64,000 nucleotides of DNA from Evansella halocellulosilytica (GTDB lineage: Bacteria > Bacillota > Bacilli > Bacillales > Salisediminibacteriaceae), in assembly GCF_002335745.1 (NCBI RefSeq), contig NZ_NIST01000001.1, positions 3,410,354-3,474,353 of the forward strand, read 5' to 3'. A model generated the notes under the pieces. The model was not told the DNA's origin, ran no database searches, and was given only the letters and a program-made list of their open reading frames with translations. How positions within the stretch are numbered: position 1 is the first letter of the stretch; each line of letters opens with the position of its first letter. The position numbers and the translations under genes are program-made. Below, in pieces: positions 54,882-63,959 of the stretch.

Positions 54882-57800
54882 AGCCAATTTCTTTATCGGT
54901 CAAAGGTTTACATAGTTTTCGAGAAAAACAAACGGTAGATTTTGACGCGTTATGTCAAGGTGGTGTATTTGGGATATTTGGCCCAACAGGAAGCGGGAAG
55001 TCTTCATTACTCGACGCGATGACATTAGCATTATATGGAAAGGTCGAACGAGCCCCCAACAACACACAAGGTATTATTAATCATGCAGAGGATGTATTAA
55101 ACGTATCGTTTCAATTTCAATTGGGCGGAAAAACTGACGGAAAAACATATAAAGTTGAGAGGATGTTTAAGCGTACCGGTGATGTAAATATCCGTTCAGC
55201 GACAGCAAGGTTAATAGATTTAACAAGGGAACCCGTCGTTCTTGCAGATAAAACAGGGGAAGTGAATCAAGGGATCGAAAACTTATTAGGGTTATCAATC
55301 GATGACTTCACGAGAGCGGTCGTCTTACCACAAGGGAAATTCTCTGAATTTTTATCACTGAAAGGCGCTGACCGCAGACAAATGCTGCAAAGACTCTTTC
55401 ATTTAGAAAAGTATGGTGATGAACTAAACAAGAAGTTAAAAGAACGCATGAACAAAACAGTACATGAGATCGATTTAATTGAAAAAGAGCAATTAGGTCT
55501 CGGTGATTGTTCTAAAGAAGCTGTCGAACAGGCAGAAAAGCAGCTTGAAGAAACAAAAGAGCTTATTAAAACATCCACGTTAAAAATAAAAAATACCGAG
55601 TTCCAATATGAAAAAGAAAAGAATATCCGCAAATGGATGGATGAAAAAGCAGCGCATGAAAACGAATTAAGTATTCATTTACAAAAACTAGACGAGATGG
55701 AAAACCTAAAAAAAATGATCGTATATGCAAAAGAAGCTTCCTTATTAGCTCCTTATGTAAAAGAGCTTGAAGAAAGTGATCATTCATACAATGAATGGCT
55801 AATCACCTTCGAGAAACTTTCAAAACGTCTTATGGATATGAAGAAAATTGCCTCAAAAGCAGCAGAAATTTTTGAAAGGGCAAAAAAAGAAAAAAGCGAA
55901 GAAGAATCACCATTACAAATTAAATTAAATGACTTTACTCGTATGAAAAATGAACGTCAACAAATTGAGGATGAAGAAAAACAAATTCATTCATTAACGA
56001 ATGAGCTAGCACAAATAGATCAATCTCTCAATGACATTAATGAACAGAAAAGAAGAGCGAATCAGGATTTACAAACGTATGAAGAGGCAAAACAAACTCT
56101 CGAAGCTGAACTTACAAATATCGAAGTTTCTTCTAAATGGAAAAGCTATGTTTATGAAGCTTATGAACAGAAACAAAAGATCGATCATGCGTATCAGCTG
56201 ATGAAGGAAAAGAAAGAATCAGTCGAATCAATTCATTCACAAATAAAACAGTTAAACGAACAAATTGAAAACGGCCAAAATGACTTGGAATCAAAAAAGC
56301 AATCGCTTCAACACCGCTTTTCTCAATTAATTTATTGGTACAATCACTTTTCTGAAAAAATTCGTGATCTCCATGACTTTAAACGATATTTACAGAGTAT
56401 CAATAACGAGCAAAAACAGAAAAAATTCGATGAATTAGCAGCTGTTTTAAGAGAAGAATTGCAAGAAAATAAACCGTGTCTCGTTTGCGGTTCAATAGAG
56501 CATAACTTAAACAATATTAAGCATACCGATCAACATTTGAATAAAAATAGTTTAGATCATCCATTGGATGACATGTTCGATCAAATCAATGAAAGAGAAC
56601 GGATATTAGATAAAGAGAAATGGTCATTAGAGCAGCAAGCCTCTTTACTAAGTAACCTTATAAAAACATATGATGAAAATCAATTAATTGAAGAAGAAAA
56701 AAACAATTCCAGTTCATTTTCACTAAAAGGGGAGAACTGGACGTCTGAGTGGAAATCATTTAATCATAAACTTGAAAAAGAAATGGAAACGGTCAATAAA
56801 CTATATGAAGCATTGCAAAAGGAAAAAGCTATATTGGAGAAGCAGCAAGATCAGCTAACTGGACTGCAACGTGACCTTTCCACTTTAGAAAAACGCCTAA
56901 AGGAAGAGGCTACATTATACGAAAATCGTCAAAAAAATTATGGTTCAATATATCGCCAGTGGCAAGAGAAGTATTCTGATTTAAACATCGATGAATTGGT
57001 AACGACAATCAATGATGTAAAAGAAAACGAGGAGCAAGTTGAAACATTACGTAAGCGAATTGAAAAGAGTAAACCACATATAAATAATAAAAAGATAGAA
57101 ATTGAGAGGTTACAAGAATCGAGTCAAGAGTATGCACTTAAACGGTCCTCTTTATTAGCACAAGTAGAAGAGAAACGTAAATGGTGTTCTGAGAAGAAAG
57201 CACAGCTACAGGAACAATTAAATGGTGAAGATATTGAAGCGAATATTCGTAAAGTAGAACAGAAGTTAAAGCAACTAACTGAAACTTTTACACAAGCGGA
57301 AAAAGAGTCAGCAGCTGCCGATCAGCAATTAAAAGAAGCAGAACATGAAGAAACGATCACAAAACAATCGATGATTGAGGCAAAACAGCGGTTGGAACGA
57401 GCGAAAGAGCAGTGGGAAAATCAAGTTCATAAAACGTCAATAGACTCTGTAAGTCAAGCAAAATCTCTTGCAAAAACGGAAAGAGAGATACAAGCAATGG
57501 AATCGGAGTTGACATCATTTGAACAGAAAAAACGAGAGCTTGAATATGAAATTAAACGGAAAACAGAATGGCTAAATGGTGAAGAGGTTTCTGAAGAGTT
57601 ATTCCGTGAAACAGAAAACCTGTTAATAAAGCTAAAAAAAGAGCTTGATGAACTACACTCGAAAAAAGGCGGTTATGAAACGAGTGTCATCGAAATGAAA
57701 CATCGTGCAGCAAGGTATGAGGAATTAGAGAAGAAACGAACAAAGTTAAGTGAAGACCATTCAAAATTAGTAAAATTAGACGGAGTCTTTCGTGGAAAAG

Positions 57801-58267
57801 CATTTGTAGAGTTCATTGCAGAAGAACAGCTTAACCAAGTAAGCCGTCTTGCATCTAAGCGACTTCATCATTTAACGAGAGGCAGGTATGCAATTGAAGT
57901 TGATTCAAATGGCGGATTTATTATTCGTGATGATGCCAATGGCGGAGTGAAAAGACCAGTGTCGACATTATCTGGAGGAGAAACCTTCCTCACTTCACTT
58001 GCACTAGCATTATCTTTGTCAACTTCGATTCAGCTGAAAGGAGAACATCCATTAGAGTTTTTCTTTTTAGATGAAGGATTTGGTACCCTTGACCAAGAAT
58101 TATTAGAGACAGTCATAACATCACTTGAAAAGCTCCATTCTGAACAATTATCTGTCGGTGTCATTAGTCATGTCCCAGAGCTCCGTGAAAGATTACCAAG
58201 AAAGTTAATCGTAACACCTTCTGAACCTGGTGGAAAAGGAAGCTGCATTCATATGGAGGAGATGTAG
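54878..58267 (+). CDS. sbcC: Exonuclease subunit SbcC (Rad50-like SMC ATPase)
   Basis: 1129 residues. N-terminal Walker A GPTGSGKSSLLDAMTLALYG at about 34-53. Two long coiled coils (about 185-520 and 560-960) flank a zinc hook CLVCG at about 535-539. The C-terminal lobe has the ABC signature LSGGETFLTSLALALS, Walker B FFLDEGFGTLD and D-loop. It forms the ATP-driven clamp for SbcD. The start overlaps sbcD, so subunits are made in step. Confidence 0.97.
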   Translation: MKPISLSVKGLHSFREKQTVDFDALCQGGVFGIFGPTGSGKSSLLDAMTLALYGKVERAPNNTQGIINHAEDVLNVSFQFQLGGKTDGKTYKVERMFKRTGDVNIRSATARLIDLTREPVVLADKTGEVNQGIENLLGLSIDDFTRAVVLPQGKFSEFLSLKGADRRQMLQRLFHLEKYGDELNKKLKERMNKTVHEIDLIEKEQLGLGDCSKEAVEQAEKQLEETKELIKTSTLKIKNTEFQYEKEKNIRKWMDEKAAHENELSIHLQKLDEMENLKKMIVYAKEASLLAPYVKELEESDHSYNEWLITFEKLSKRLMDMKKIASKAAEIFERAKKEKSEEESPLQIKLNDFTRMKNERQQIEDEEKQIHSLTNELAQIDQSLNDINEQKRRANQDLQTYEEAKQTLEAELTNIEVSSKWKSYVYEAYEQKQKIDHAYQLMKEKKESVESIHSQIKQLNEQIENGQNDLESKKQSLQHRFSQLIYWYNHFSEKIRDLHDFKRYLQSINNEQKQKKFDELAAVLREELQENKPCLVCGSIEHNLNNIKHTDQHLNKNSLDHPLDDMFDQINERERILDKEKWSLEQQASLLSNLIKTYDENQLIEEEKNNSSSFSLKGENWTSEWKSFNHKLEKEMETVNKLYEALQKEKAILEKQQDQLTGLQRDLSTLEKRLKEEATLYENRQKNYGSIYRQWQEKYSDLNIDELVTTINDVKENEEQVETLRKRIEKSKPHINNKKIEIERLQESSQEYALKRSSLLAQVEEKRKWCSEKKAQLQEQLNGEDIEANIRKVEQKLKQLTETFTQAEKESAAADQQLKEAEHEETITKQSMIEAKQRLERAKEQWENQVHKTSIDSVSQAKSLAKTEREIQAMESELTSFEQKKRELEYEIKRKTEWLNGEEVSEELFRETENLLIKLKKELDELHSKKGGYETSVIEMKHRAARYEELEKKRTKLSEDHSKLVKLDGVFRGKAFVEFIAEEQLNQVSRLASKRLHHLTRGRYAIEVDSNGGFIIRDDANGGVKRPVSTLSGGETFLTSLALALSLSTSIQLKGEHPLEFFFLDEGFGTLDQELLETVITSLEKLHSEQLSVGVISHVPELRERLPRKLIVTPSEPGGKGSCIHMEEM

Positions 58268-58323
58268 TGGAAGAGATTTTACTTTTTCATGATGGAGAAG
58301 AAGAGCTTAAAAGGAGGAAGAAT

Positions 58324-58788
58324 ATGATGTCCGGAAGTTTAAAACTTTTTCAGTTTTGGAGAAATGTAGCTATTAAGACGATTGAAAAGTCAAGTGTAGA
58401 ACAAGCAGTGATCATTCCAGACGGTTTTAATAATAATATTCATTGGAATTCTGGTCATATCGTGGCGAACATGGATGAAAAGTTGCATGTATACGTCGGA
58501 CAAGATCGCGAATTGGACGAGCGCTATTATAATGCGTTTTTAAATGGAACATCACCCAATCAATGGCAAAACAAAAATGTACCTTCGCTTCATGAAGTCA
58601 TTCAAAAGCTTAATAAGCAAGAACAAACGATCCAATCGAATTTTGAAAAAATTTGTAACGAACCGTTAACTGCAGATTTTCGCGGAATCGAATCTGGAGA
58701 AGAACTACTGCAATTTTTAGTCGTTCACGAAAGTTTGCATATAGGTGTCATTAAAGGGATACAGTATGCACTTAATGATAAAAAATAA
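58324..58788 (+). CDS. DinB-family (DinB/YfiT-like four-helix) protein
   Basis: 154 residues from ATG 58324, which follows AAAAGGAGGAAGAAT; a GTG frame start at 58267 lies in the sbcC end and has no such site. The helical fold of the DinB superfamily is suggested by FQFWRNVAIKTIEK, NIHWNSGHIVANMDEKLH and FLVVHESLHIGVIKGIQY. The last His pair (HESLHIG) with the earlier His of HWNSGH matches the usual three-His metal site. These proteins act as thiol-dependent metalloenzymes in some cases; the function here is unknown. It is the last gene of the addBA-sbcDC run. Confidence 0.82.
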   Translation: MMSGSLKLFQFWRNVAIKTIEKSSVEQAVIIPDGFNNNIHWNSGHIVANMDEKLHVYVGQDRELDERYYNAFLNGTSPNQWQNKNVPSLHEVIQKLNKQEQTIQSNFEKICNEPLTADFRGIESGEELLQFLVVHESLHIGVIKGIQYALNDKK

Positions 58789-58801
58789 AAAGTAACGAAG
58801 A

Positions 58802-58838
58802 AGTGGCTCTCACCAACGGTGAGGGCCACTCTATTTTA
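58802..58838. terminator. Terminator hairpin (relic of an IS1182-type end)
   Basis: AGTGGCTCTCACC and GGTGAGGGCCACT pair around AAC, then CTATTTT. It is close in sequence to the hairpin at 661-685, and the following ACTGGGGTTTCCCATT resembles a worn IS end. It now separates the converging DinB-like gene and ykpA. Confidence 0.7.
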
Positions 58839-58862
58839 CTGGGGTTTCCCATTACCTTATAG

Positions 58863-60467
58863 CTATTTCGCTGTTGTTTTTAACTCAACGTACTCATCAT
58901 ATGTGATTTCTTTATCAAATACTCCATCTTCTTGAATTTCGATAATGCGATTAGCAATCGATTGGTTAAACTGATGGTCATGAGAGCTGAAGATAATCGA
59001 GCCTTTGAAATTGATAAGGCCATTATTCAGTGCTGTAATCGATTCTAAGTCTAAGTGGTTAGTCGGCTCGTCCAATAGCAAAACATTTGCACCAGACAAC
59101 ATCATTTTTGAAAGCATACAACGAACTTTTTCACCACCAGATAGGACATTTGCTTTTTTCTTCGCTTCCTCTCCTGAAAACAGCATTCGGCCGAGGAAGC
59201 CACGTAAAAACGTTTCCGTTTGATCTTCTGGAGAGTATTGACGGAGCCAATCAACTAAATCTAAGTTTCCGTTTTCAAAGTACTTAGAGTTATCTTTCGG
59301 GAAGTAGGCTTGTGACGTCGTAATTCCCCATTTGAATGTCCCATTGTCTGGTTCGATTTCACCCATTAATATTTTCATTAATGTTGTTTTCGCAATTTCA
59401 TTAACACCGACAAGTGCGACTTTATCGTCTTTATTTAACGTAAAGCTTACGTTATTTAACACTTTTACTCCATCTACTGTTTTAGACAGTCCTTCAACTT
59501 GAAGTAGGTCGTTACCAATTTCACGGTTAGGCTTAAAATGAACGAACGGGTAACGCCGGGAAGATGGCTTAATATCATCTAGTTCAATTTTATCAAGCAT
59601 TTTTTTTCGAGAGGTTGCCTGTTTTGATTTTGATGCATTTGCACTGAACCTTGCAACAAAGTTTTGCAGCTCTTTTATTTTTTCTTCCTTCTTTTTGTTT
59701 TGTTCCTGAGCCATTTTTAGTGCAAGCTGGCTTGATTCATACCAGAAATCATAGTTTCCGACATAAATTTGAATTTTCCCAAAGTCTAAGTCTGCAATAT
59801 GTGTACAAACTTTATTTAAGAAGTAACGATCATGGGAAACGACGATGACCGTATTTTCAAAGTTAATTAAAAACTCTTCAAGCCATTGAATTGCTTCGAT
59901 ATCCAAGTGGTTAGTCGGCTCATCAAGAAGTAAAACATCAGGATTTCCAAAAAGTGCTTGAGCTAAAAGCACTTTTACTTTTTCTCCACCTGTAAGCTCT
60001 TCCATTTTTTTATGATGAAGATCTTCATTAATTCCTAATCCTTTCAATAAGACGGCAGCATCAGATTCGGCTTCATAGCCATTCATTTCAGCAAATTCAC
60101 CTTCTAACTCTGCTGCTTTCATACCATCTTCATCAGAGAAATCAGGTTTCATATAAATAGCATCTTTTTCTTTCATGACATCGTACAAACGTTGATGCCC
60201 CATAATAACGACGTCAATCACTTGTTCTTGTTCATATTCAAAGTGATTTTGTTTTAATACCGCCATTCTATGATCGGGAGGTAAAGAAACATCGCCTGTC
60301 TGTGCCTCGATTTCACCAGATAAAATGTTGAGAAATGTTGATTTACCAGCTCCGTTTGCTCCTATTAAACCGTAACAGTTCCCAGGAGTAAATTTAATGT
60401 TCACATCTTCAAACAACTTGCGATCTCCAAATCGTAAGCTGACGTTTGATACAGTTATCATTTTCAC
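58863..60467 (-). CDS. ykpA: ABC-F family ATPase (YkpA/YbiT type)
   Basis: 534 residues (start GTG 60467, or ATG two codons later). Two ABC domains without membrane parts: the first has GLIGANGAGKSTFL at about 34-47, LTGGEKVKVLLAQAL and DVLLLDEPTNHLD; the second has LSGGEKVRCMLSKMM and NVLLLDEPTNHLDLES. Its second Walker A reads GVNEIAKTTLM, a degenerate form typical of this subgroup. ABC-F proteins act on the ribosome, helping translation of difficult stretches or protecting against antibiotics; YbiT/YkpA members are the housekeeping type. AGAGGATG lies upstream. Confidence 0.92.
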   Translation of the reverse strand: MKMITVSNVSLRFGDRKLFEDVNIKFTPGNCYGLIGANGAGKSTFLNILSGEIEAQTGDVSLPPDHRMAVLKQNHFEYEQEQVIDVVIMGHQRLYDVMKEKDAIYMKPDFSDEDGMKAAELEGEFAEMNGYEAESDAAVLLKGLGINEDLHHKKMEELTGGEKVKVLLAQALFGNPDVLLLDEPTNHLDIEAIQWLEEFLINFENTVIVVSHDRYFLNKVCTHIADLDFGKIQIYVGNYDFWYESSQLALKMAQEQNKKKEEKIKELQNFVARFSANASKSKQATSRKKMLDKIELDDIKPSSRRYPFVHFKPNREIGNDLLQVEGLSKTVDGVKVLNNVSFTLNKDDKVALVGVNEIAKTTLMKILMGEIEPDNGTFKWGITTSQAYFPKDNSKYFENGNLDLVDWLRQYSPEDQTETFLRGFLGRMLFSGEEAKKKANVLSGGEKVRCMLSKMMLSGANVLLLDEPTNHLDLESITALNNGLINFKGSIIFSSHDHQFNQSIANRIIEIQEDGVFDKEITYDEYVELKTTAK

Positions 60468-60564
60468 TTCATCCTCTTCATTTAAAGTCTAGGAAATTAT
60501 AACATTTTCAAAGGGAAAAGACGAGTTTTGAAAAAAACTAATCAGATTATAGAACAGAATAAAA

Positions 60565-60618
60565 AGAAGGGCTGTCTCAAGTCTAACTTTGAGAATAACC
60601 CTTCTTTTATTTTATTAT
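60565..60618. terminator. Stem-loop in the ykpA upstream region
   Basis: AAGAAGGGCTGTCTCAA and TTTGAGAATAACCCTTCTT form a stem with small bulges, followed on the plus strand by TTATTTTATT. No plus-strand gene precedes it, so its user is unclear; it may be an insertion-derived stem. Confidence 0.45.
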
Positions 60619-60786
60619 ATTCTTTGTAAACCACAGGCTCTGCCTGTGTGAAAATAAACCTTCGTGAGATTTCTTTAAAGTAACGAATAGTTGGAAGGTA
60701 TACTGTGCTTCTTTCTCTGTAAGGTTAATCGAAGAAGAGAATGCGTCGAAGCAGCTCGTAGAGAATTCAGCGAAGAGTCGCTCGTT

Positions 60787-60938
60787 GCTCCTGCGGTTAC
60801 TCGTCGCAGAAAAACAGTGCTCCTGCGGTTACTCGTCGCAGAAAAACAGTGCTCCTGCGGTTACTCGTCGCAGAAAAACAGTGCTCCTGCGGTTACTCGT
60901 CGCAGAAAAACAGTGCTCCTGCGGTTACTCGTAGCAAA
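60787..60938 (+). repeat. Tandem repeat, 32-bp unit, nearly five copies
   Basis: Four exact copies begin at 60787, 60819, 60851 and 60883, and a partial, diverged fifth at 60915. The unit contains GCTCCTGCGGTTACTCGTCG then CAGAAAAACAGT. Within each unit CTGCG and CGCAG can pair, so the array can form serial hairpins. There are no spacers. The preceding 60468-60786 holds the stem-loop above and nothing else recognised. Confidence 0.95.
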
Positions 60939-60950
60939 AGCATTTGCTTG

Positions 60951-61030
60951 CTTTCACCCCAGGGCACAAGTGTAAGATCTACTCATACTGGATTTCGTTG
61001 GCTTCCGCTATGTCTTCTTTGCCGCGGACA
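60951..61030 (+). repeat. Dispersed repeat family R2, copy 4
   Basis: CTTTCACCCCAGGGCACAAG, then TGTAAGATCTACTCATACT, GGATTTCGTTGGCTTCCGCT and TGTCTTCTTTGCCGCGG. A more diverged copy, directly after the 32-bp tandem array and just before the pepF stop. Confidence 0.55.
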
Positions 61031-61052
61031 ACGTTTCGACTATCAGTTTCAT

Positions 61053-62858
61053 TTATTCATAGCTTTCTTCAAGTTGGTCAATAAGTGAGCCAACATATGC
61101 GACAGCTTGTCTTATGGTATCTTTATTCTCCATATCAACACCAGCATGTTTCATTAATTCCAACGGTTTCATTGTTCCTCCGGCTTTCAATACTTCTAAC
61201 CAGCGATCGACAACAGGCTGACCTTCTTCAACGATTTTCTTTGATACAATTGTAGATGCGGTCAACCCAGCCGAATACGTGTAAGGATACAATCCCATAT
61301 AATAATGAGGCTGTCTCATCCAAGTTAATCCTGCATCATCATCCAAGACAACGGCATCTTGCCAAAAACCTGCAAGAACATCATGCTTGATTTTTGTTAA
61401 TGTGTTAGCAGTATGCGGTTTACCTTGTTCAGCATGGTCGTATACTCGTCTTTGGAATTCTCCTTCAAGCAAATGAGTCACAAAGTTATGATAATAAGTA
61501 CCTAATAGCTGTAATATAACCCACCTCTTCATTCTAGGGTCTGTCGTTTCACTTAGTAAATGGTGGCTTAAGAGCATTTCATTCATCGTAGATGGGGCTT
61601 CAACAAAATATGTTGATGGTCTCGTATCACCGATTCGCTGGTGTTTGTTGGCCAAATAGAAATGCCCTGCATGACCAAGTTCATGTGCTAATATAAATGC
61701 ACCTCGCATTGTTCCTTTCCAAGTCATAAGAATATACGGATGCGCCCCATACGGACTTGCGCAAAAAGCACCTGTCATCTTCCCGACATTATCCGCTCTG
61801 TCAACCCATCGTTCTGTTAATCCTTTCTTCATGATTTCTACATACTCAGGACCCATTATCTCTAAAGATTTTAATATATGCTCAGAAACTTTTTCGTAAG
61901 AAGTTTCGGGTTGAAATTCCGTGTCTAAAGGAGCCTTCAGATCGCAAAACTTCATTTCATCTAAGTTTAGTACTCTCTTTTTCAGTTTGGCAAGGCGTTG
62001 CATATGTGGTGCTAGTTCATGATAAATAATGTCTAGCTGATTATGATACATTTCTCTCGTGACTTTCTGTGGGTGTAATAACATGTCAGTAACTGAATCA
62101 TAATTTCGAGCTTTTGCGATAGTGACATGTTTTATCACCTCTGTCGAGTAGGTGGCAGCATATGTATTTTTATATTTATTTAATGTTTCCACAAAAGACT
62201 TATATGAGTTACGTCGTTCTCCAGAATGTGGAGACAATTCATACTGATCTTCAAATAAAGCAAAAGATAAAGGCTTTTCGACACCGTTATGATCAATAAA
62301 TGTTGAAAAACTCATATCTGATAATTTACTCGTAGAATAAATTTTGTAAGGAGCAGAATGTACTTCACCTAAAGAGGCTAACACTTGTTCCGTTTCAGGT
62401 GAAAGTGAGTAGGGCTTCTTTTCTAATATTTGATCGATTTGTCGTTTGTAGTTTTTAAGTTCAGTTTCCTGTTCAAAATATACGTTAACCTTAGTATCGG
62501 GTAAAGACAAAATCTCTGATTCTATAAAAGACGTTTCTGCTTCAAGATTAGTTTGAATTTGTCTTACTTTGGCAAAATTCGATTGGGATAGAGGATTTGT
62601 ACCATCTTCAGCTAACTTTAAATTTGCATAAGCAAACAAAAGGATTAATTTTTCTTGTAGTTGTTCTTTTAGCTTTAAGCATGATAATAAATAAGAGGGG
62701 CCTTCATGTAACTTACCTTTATAAGACGTAATTTCAGGTAACATTTTGTCAATGTCATTCAATTCGGAATGCCATTCCTGTTCTGTCGTATACAAATCTT
62801 CAAGTTGCCATGTTTCTTCAATATTTACTTCGTCACGTTTTGTTAACTCAATTGCCAT
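61053..62858 (-). CDS. pepF: Oligoendopeptidase F
   Basis: 601 residues, the standard length for M3B peptidases. A cytoplasmic zinc metallopeptidase that cuts oligopeptides of about 7-17 residues. The zinc motif HELGH lies at about 386-390 in FILAHELGHAGHFYLAN, and the third ligand Glu follows in VEAPSTMNEMLLSHHLL. The N-terminal RDEVNIEETWQLEDLY and C-terminal YPYTYSAGLTASTIV segments are typical. AAAGGAGATG precedes the ATG. Single gene; the dispersed repeat array lies just after its stop. Confidence 0.95.
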   Translation of the reverse strand: MAIELTKRDEVNIEETWQLEDLYTTEQEWHSELNDIDKMLPEITSYKGKLHEGPSYLLSCLKLKEQLQEKLILLFAYANLKLAEDGTNPLSQSNFAKVRQIQTNLEAETSFIESEILSLPDTKVNVYFEQETELKNYKRQIDQILEKKPYSLSPETEQVLASLGEVHSAPYKIYSTSKLSDMSFSTFIDHNGVEKPLSFALFEDQYELSPHSGERRNSYKSFVETLNKYKNTYAATYSTEVIKHVTIAKARNYDSVTDMLLHPQKVTREMYHNQLDIIYHELAPHMQRLAKLKKRVLNLDEMKFCDLKAPLDTEFQPETSYEKVSEHILKSLEIMGPEYVEIMKKGLTERWVDRADNVGKMTGAFCASPYGAHPYILMTWKGTMRGAFILAHELGHAGHFYLANKHQRIGDTRPSTYFVEAPSTMNEMLLSHHLLSETTDPRMKRWVILQLLGTYYHNFVTHLLEGEFQRRVYDHAEQGKPHTANTLTKIKHDVLAGFWQDAVVLDDDAGLTWMRQPHYYMGLYPYTYSAGLTASTIVSKKIVEEGQPVVDRWLEVLKAGGTMKPLELMKHAGVDMENKDTIRQAVAYVGSLIDQLEESYE

Positions 62859-63020
62859 ATTTTCATCTCCTTTAAATTATTTCGCTTAACGAATTAATAT
62901 TTTTATTGTACAACATAAAGTAATAGAAAAGTATGATATTTCAGAAATCAACTATAAAAGTAACAAATATGTGTAGTAAGAATACAAAAAAAGGATTTCT
63001 TTTATGGCACGAAAGAATTG

Positions 63021-63050
63021 TTGACACTTATATATAAGGCATCATATACT
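63021..63050 (+). promoter_or_regulatory. Sigma-A promoter of the ABC transporter operon
   Basis: TTGACA (63021-63026) and TATACT (63045-63050) are 18 bp apart, about 60 bp upstream of the ATG at 63114. No riboswitch (TPP, SAM or other) was recognised between them and the gene. Confidence 0.65.
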
Positions 63051-63113
63051 AAAACATATTAATCCGACAAAAATAATATGATTTATAGAAAATGATCATT
63101 AAGGGGGAGTTGT

Positions 63114-63959
63114 ATGGAACGCGTTTCGATAAAAGACGTTGAAAAAACGTTCGTTAATAAAAAGGAGAAATATTCCTTTACCGTTTTTGAAAATCTCTCT
63201 CTCTCAATTGAAGATAGTGAATTTGTATCACTGTTGGGACCGTCAGGCTGTGGCAAATCAACGTTGCTCAATATCGTAGCTGGATTAGATGAAGCAACAA
63301 ACGGTGACGTTTACATTGATGGTAAACGAATCAAAGGCCCAGGTTCTGATAGGGGAGTCGTTTTTCAAGAGGCTGCACTAATGCCATGGCAGAATGTATT
63401 AGAAAACGTCATGTTTGCATTACGGAAGAAAATGAACAAATCGGAAGCAAGTGAACGTGCGAAAAAGTATATAAAATTAGTTCATTTAAGTAAATTTTTA
63501 CATTCATATCCACATGAATTATCAGGTGGAATGAAACAGCGTGTTGCAATTGCAAGAGCGTTAGCGATGGATCCACAAGTCTTATTAATGGATGAACCAT
63601 TCGGTGCATTAGATGAGCAAACAAGAACAATGCTCCATCAAGAAGTACATTACATTTGGGAAGAGACGAAAAAGACGATTTTATTTGTTACTCATAACAT
63701 TCGTGAATCTATTATGCTATCAGATCGTATTGTTCTGATGGGAACAAGACCAGGCGGAATTAGGGAGATTTTTCATGTGAATCTTCCGAGACCGAGAGTT
63801 CCTTCTTCTCCTGAATTTATTAAACTTGAACAGGATATTATGTCTATATTAGGTGGAGAAATTGAAAAAGTGATGAGGGAGGAGATGGGCGATGATTTCA
63901 ATTCTAAGAAGGCTAGCCTTCTTTACGGTACTCATCGTAATTTGGGAGATCATATTTAG
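63114..63959 (+). CDS. ABC transporter ATP-binding protein (SsuB/TauB/ThiZ type)
   Basis: 281 residues. Walker A GPSGCGKSTLLNIVAGL at about 43-59, Q-loop VVFQEAALMPWQNV, signature LSGGMKQRVAIARALAMDP and Walker B LLMDEPFGALDEQT. The MPWQNV stretch and the C-terminal MGTRPGGIREIF are typical of the nitrate/sulfonate/taurine and pyrimidine-precursor importer ATPases. Substrate cannot be told; the binding protein lies outside. AAGGGGGAG precedes the ATG. The next gene starts inside its end. Confidence 0.92.
   Translation: MERVSIKDVEKTFVNKKEKYSFTVFENLSLSIEDSEFVSLLGPSGCGKSTLLNIVAGLDEATNGDVYIDGKRIKGPGSDRGVVFQEAALMPWQNVLENVMFALRKKMNKSEASERAKKYIKLVHLSKFLHSYPHELSGGMKQRVAIARALAMDPQVLLMDEPFGALDEQTRTMLHQEVHYIWEETKKTILFVTHNIRESIMLSDRIVLMGTRPGGIREIFHVNLPRPRVPSSPEFIKLEQDIMSILGGEIEKVMREEMGDDFNSKKASLLYGTHRNLGDHI

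Noticed and set aside
46479-58788. Phage-defence island around addAB-sbcCD
   Set aside because: These are standard housekeeping recombination genes of Bacillaceae in their usual order; no restriction, toxin or other defence signatures accompany them.
60787-60938. Possible CRISPR array
   Set aside because: The units are contiguous 32-bp direct repeats with no variable spacers and no cas genes nearby.
60691-60975. 94-codon plus-strand frame across the 32-bp repeats
   Set aside because: It is open only because the tandem unit lacks stops in several frames; composition (RRRKTVLLRL repeats) and the lack of a ribosome site argue against a real protein.
63051-63113. TPP riboswitch ahead of the ABC transporter
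   Set aside because: A ThiZ-like ATPase suggested it, but the conserved CUGAGA and ACCUGAUCUGG-type boxes are not present in the leader.
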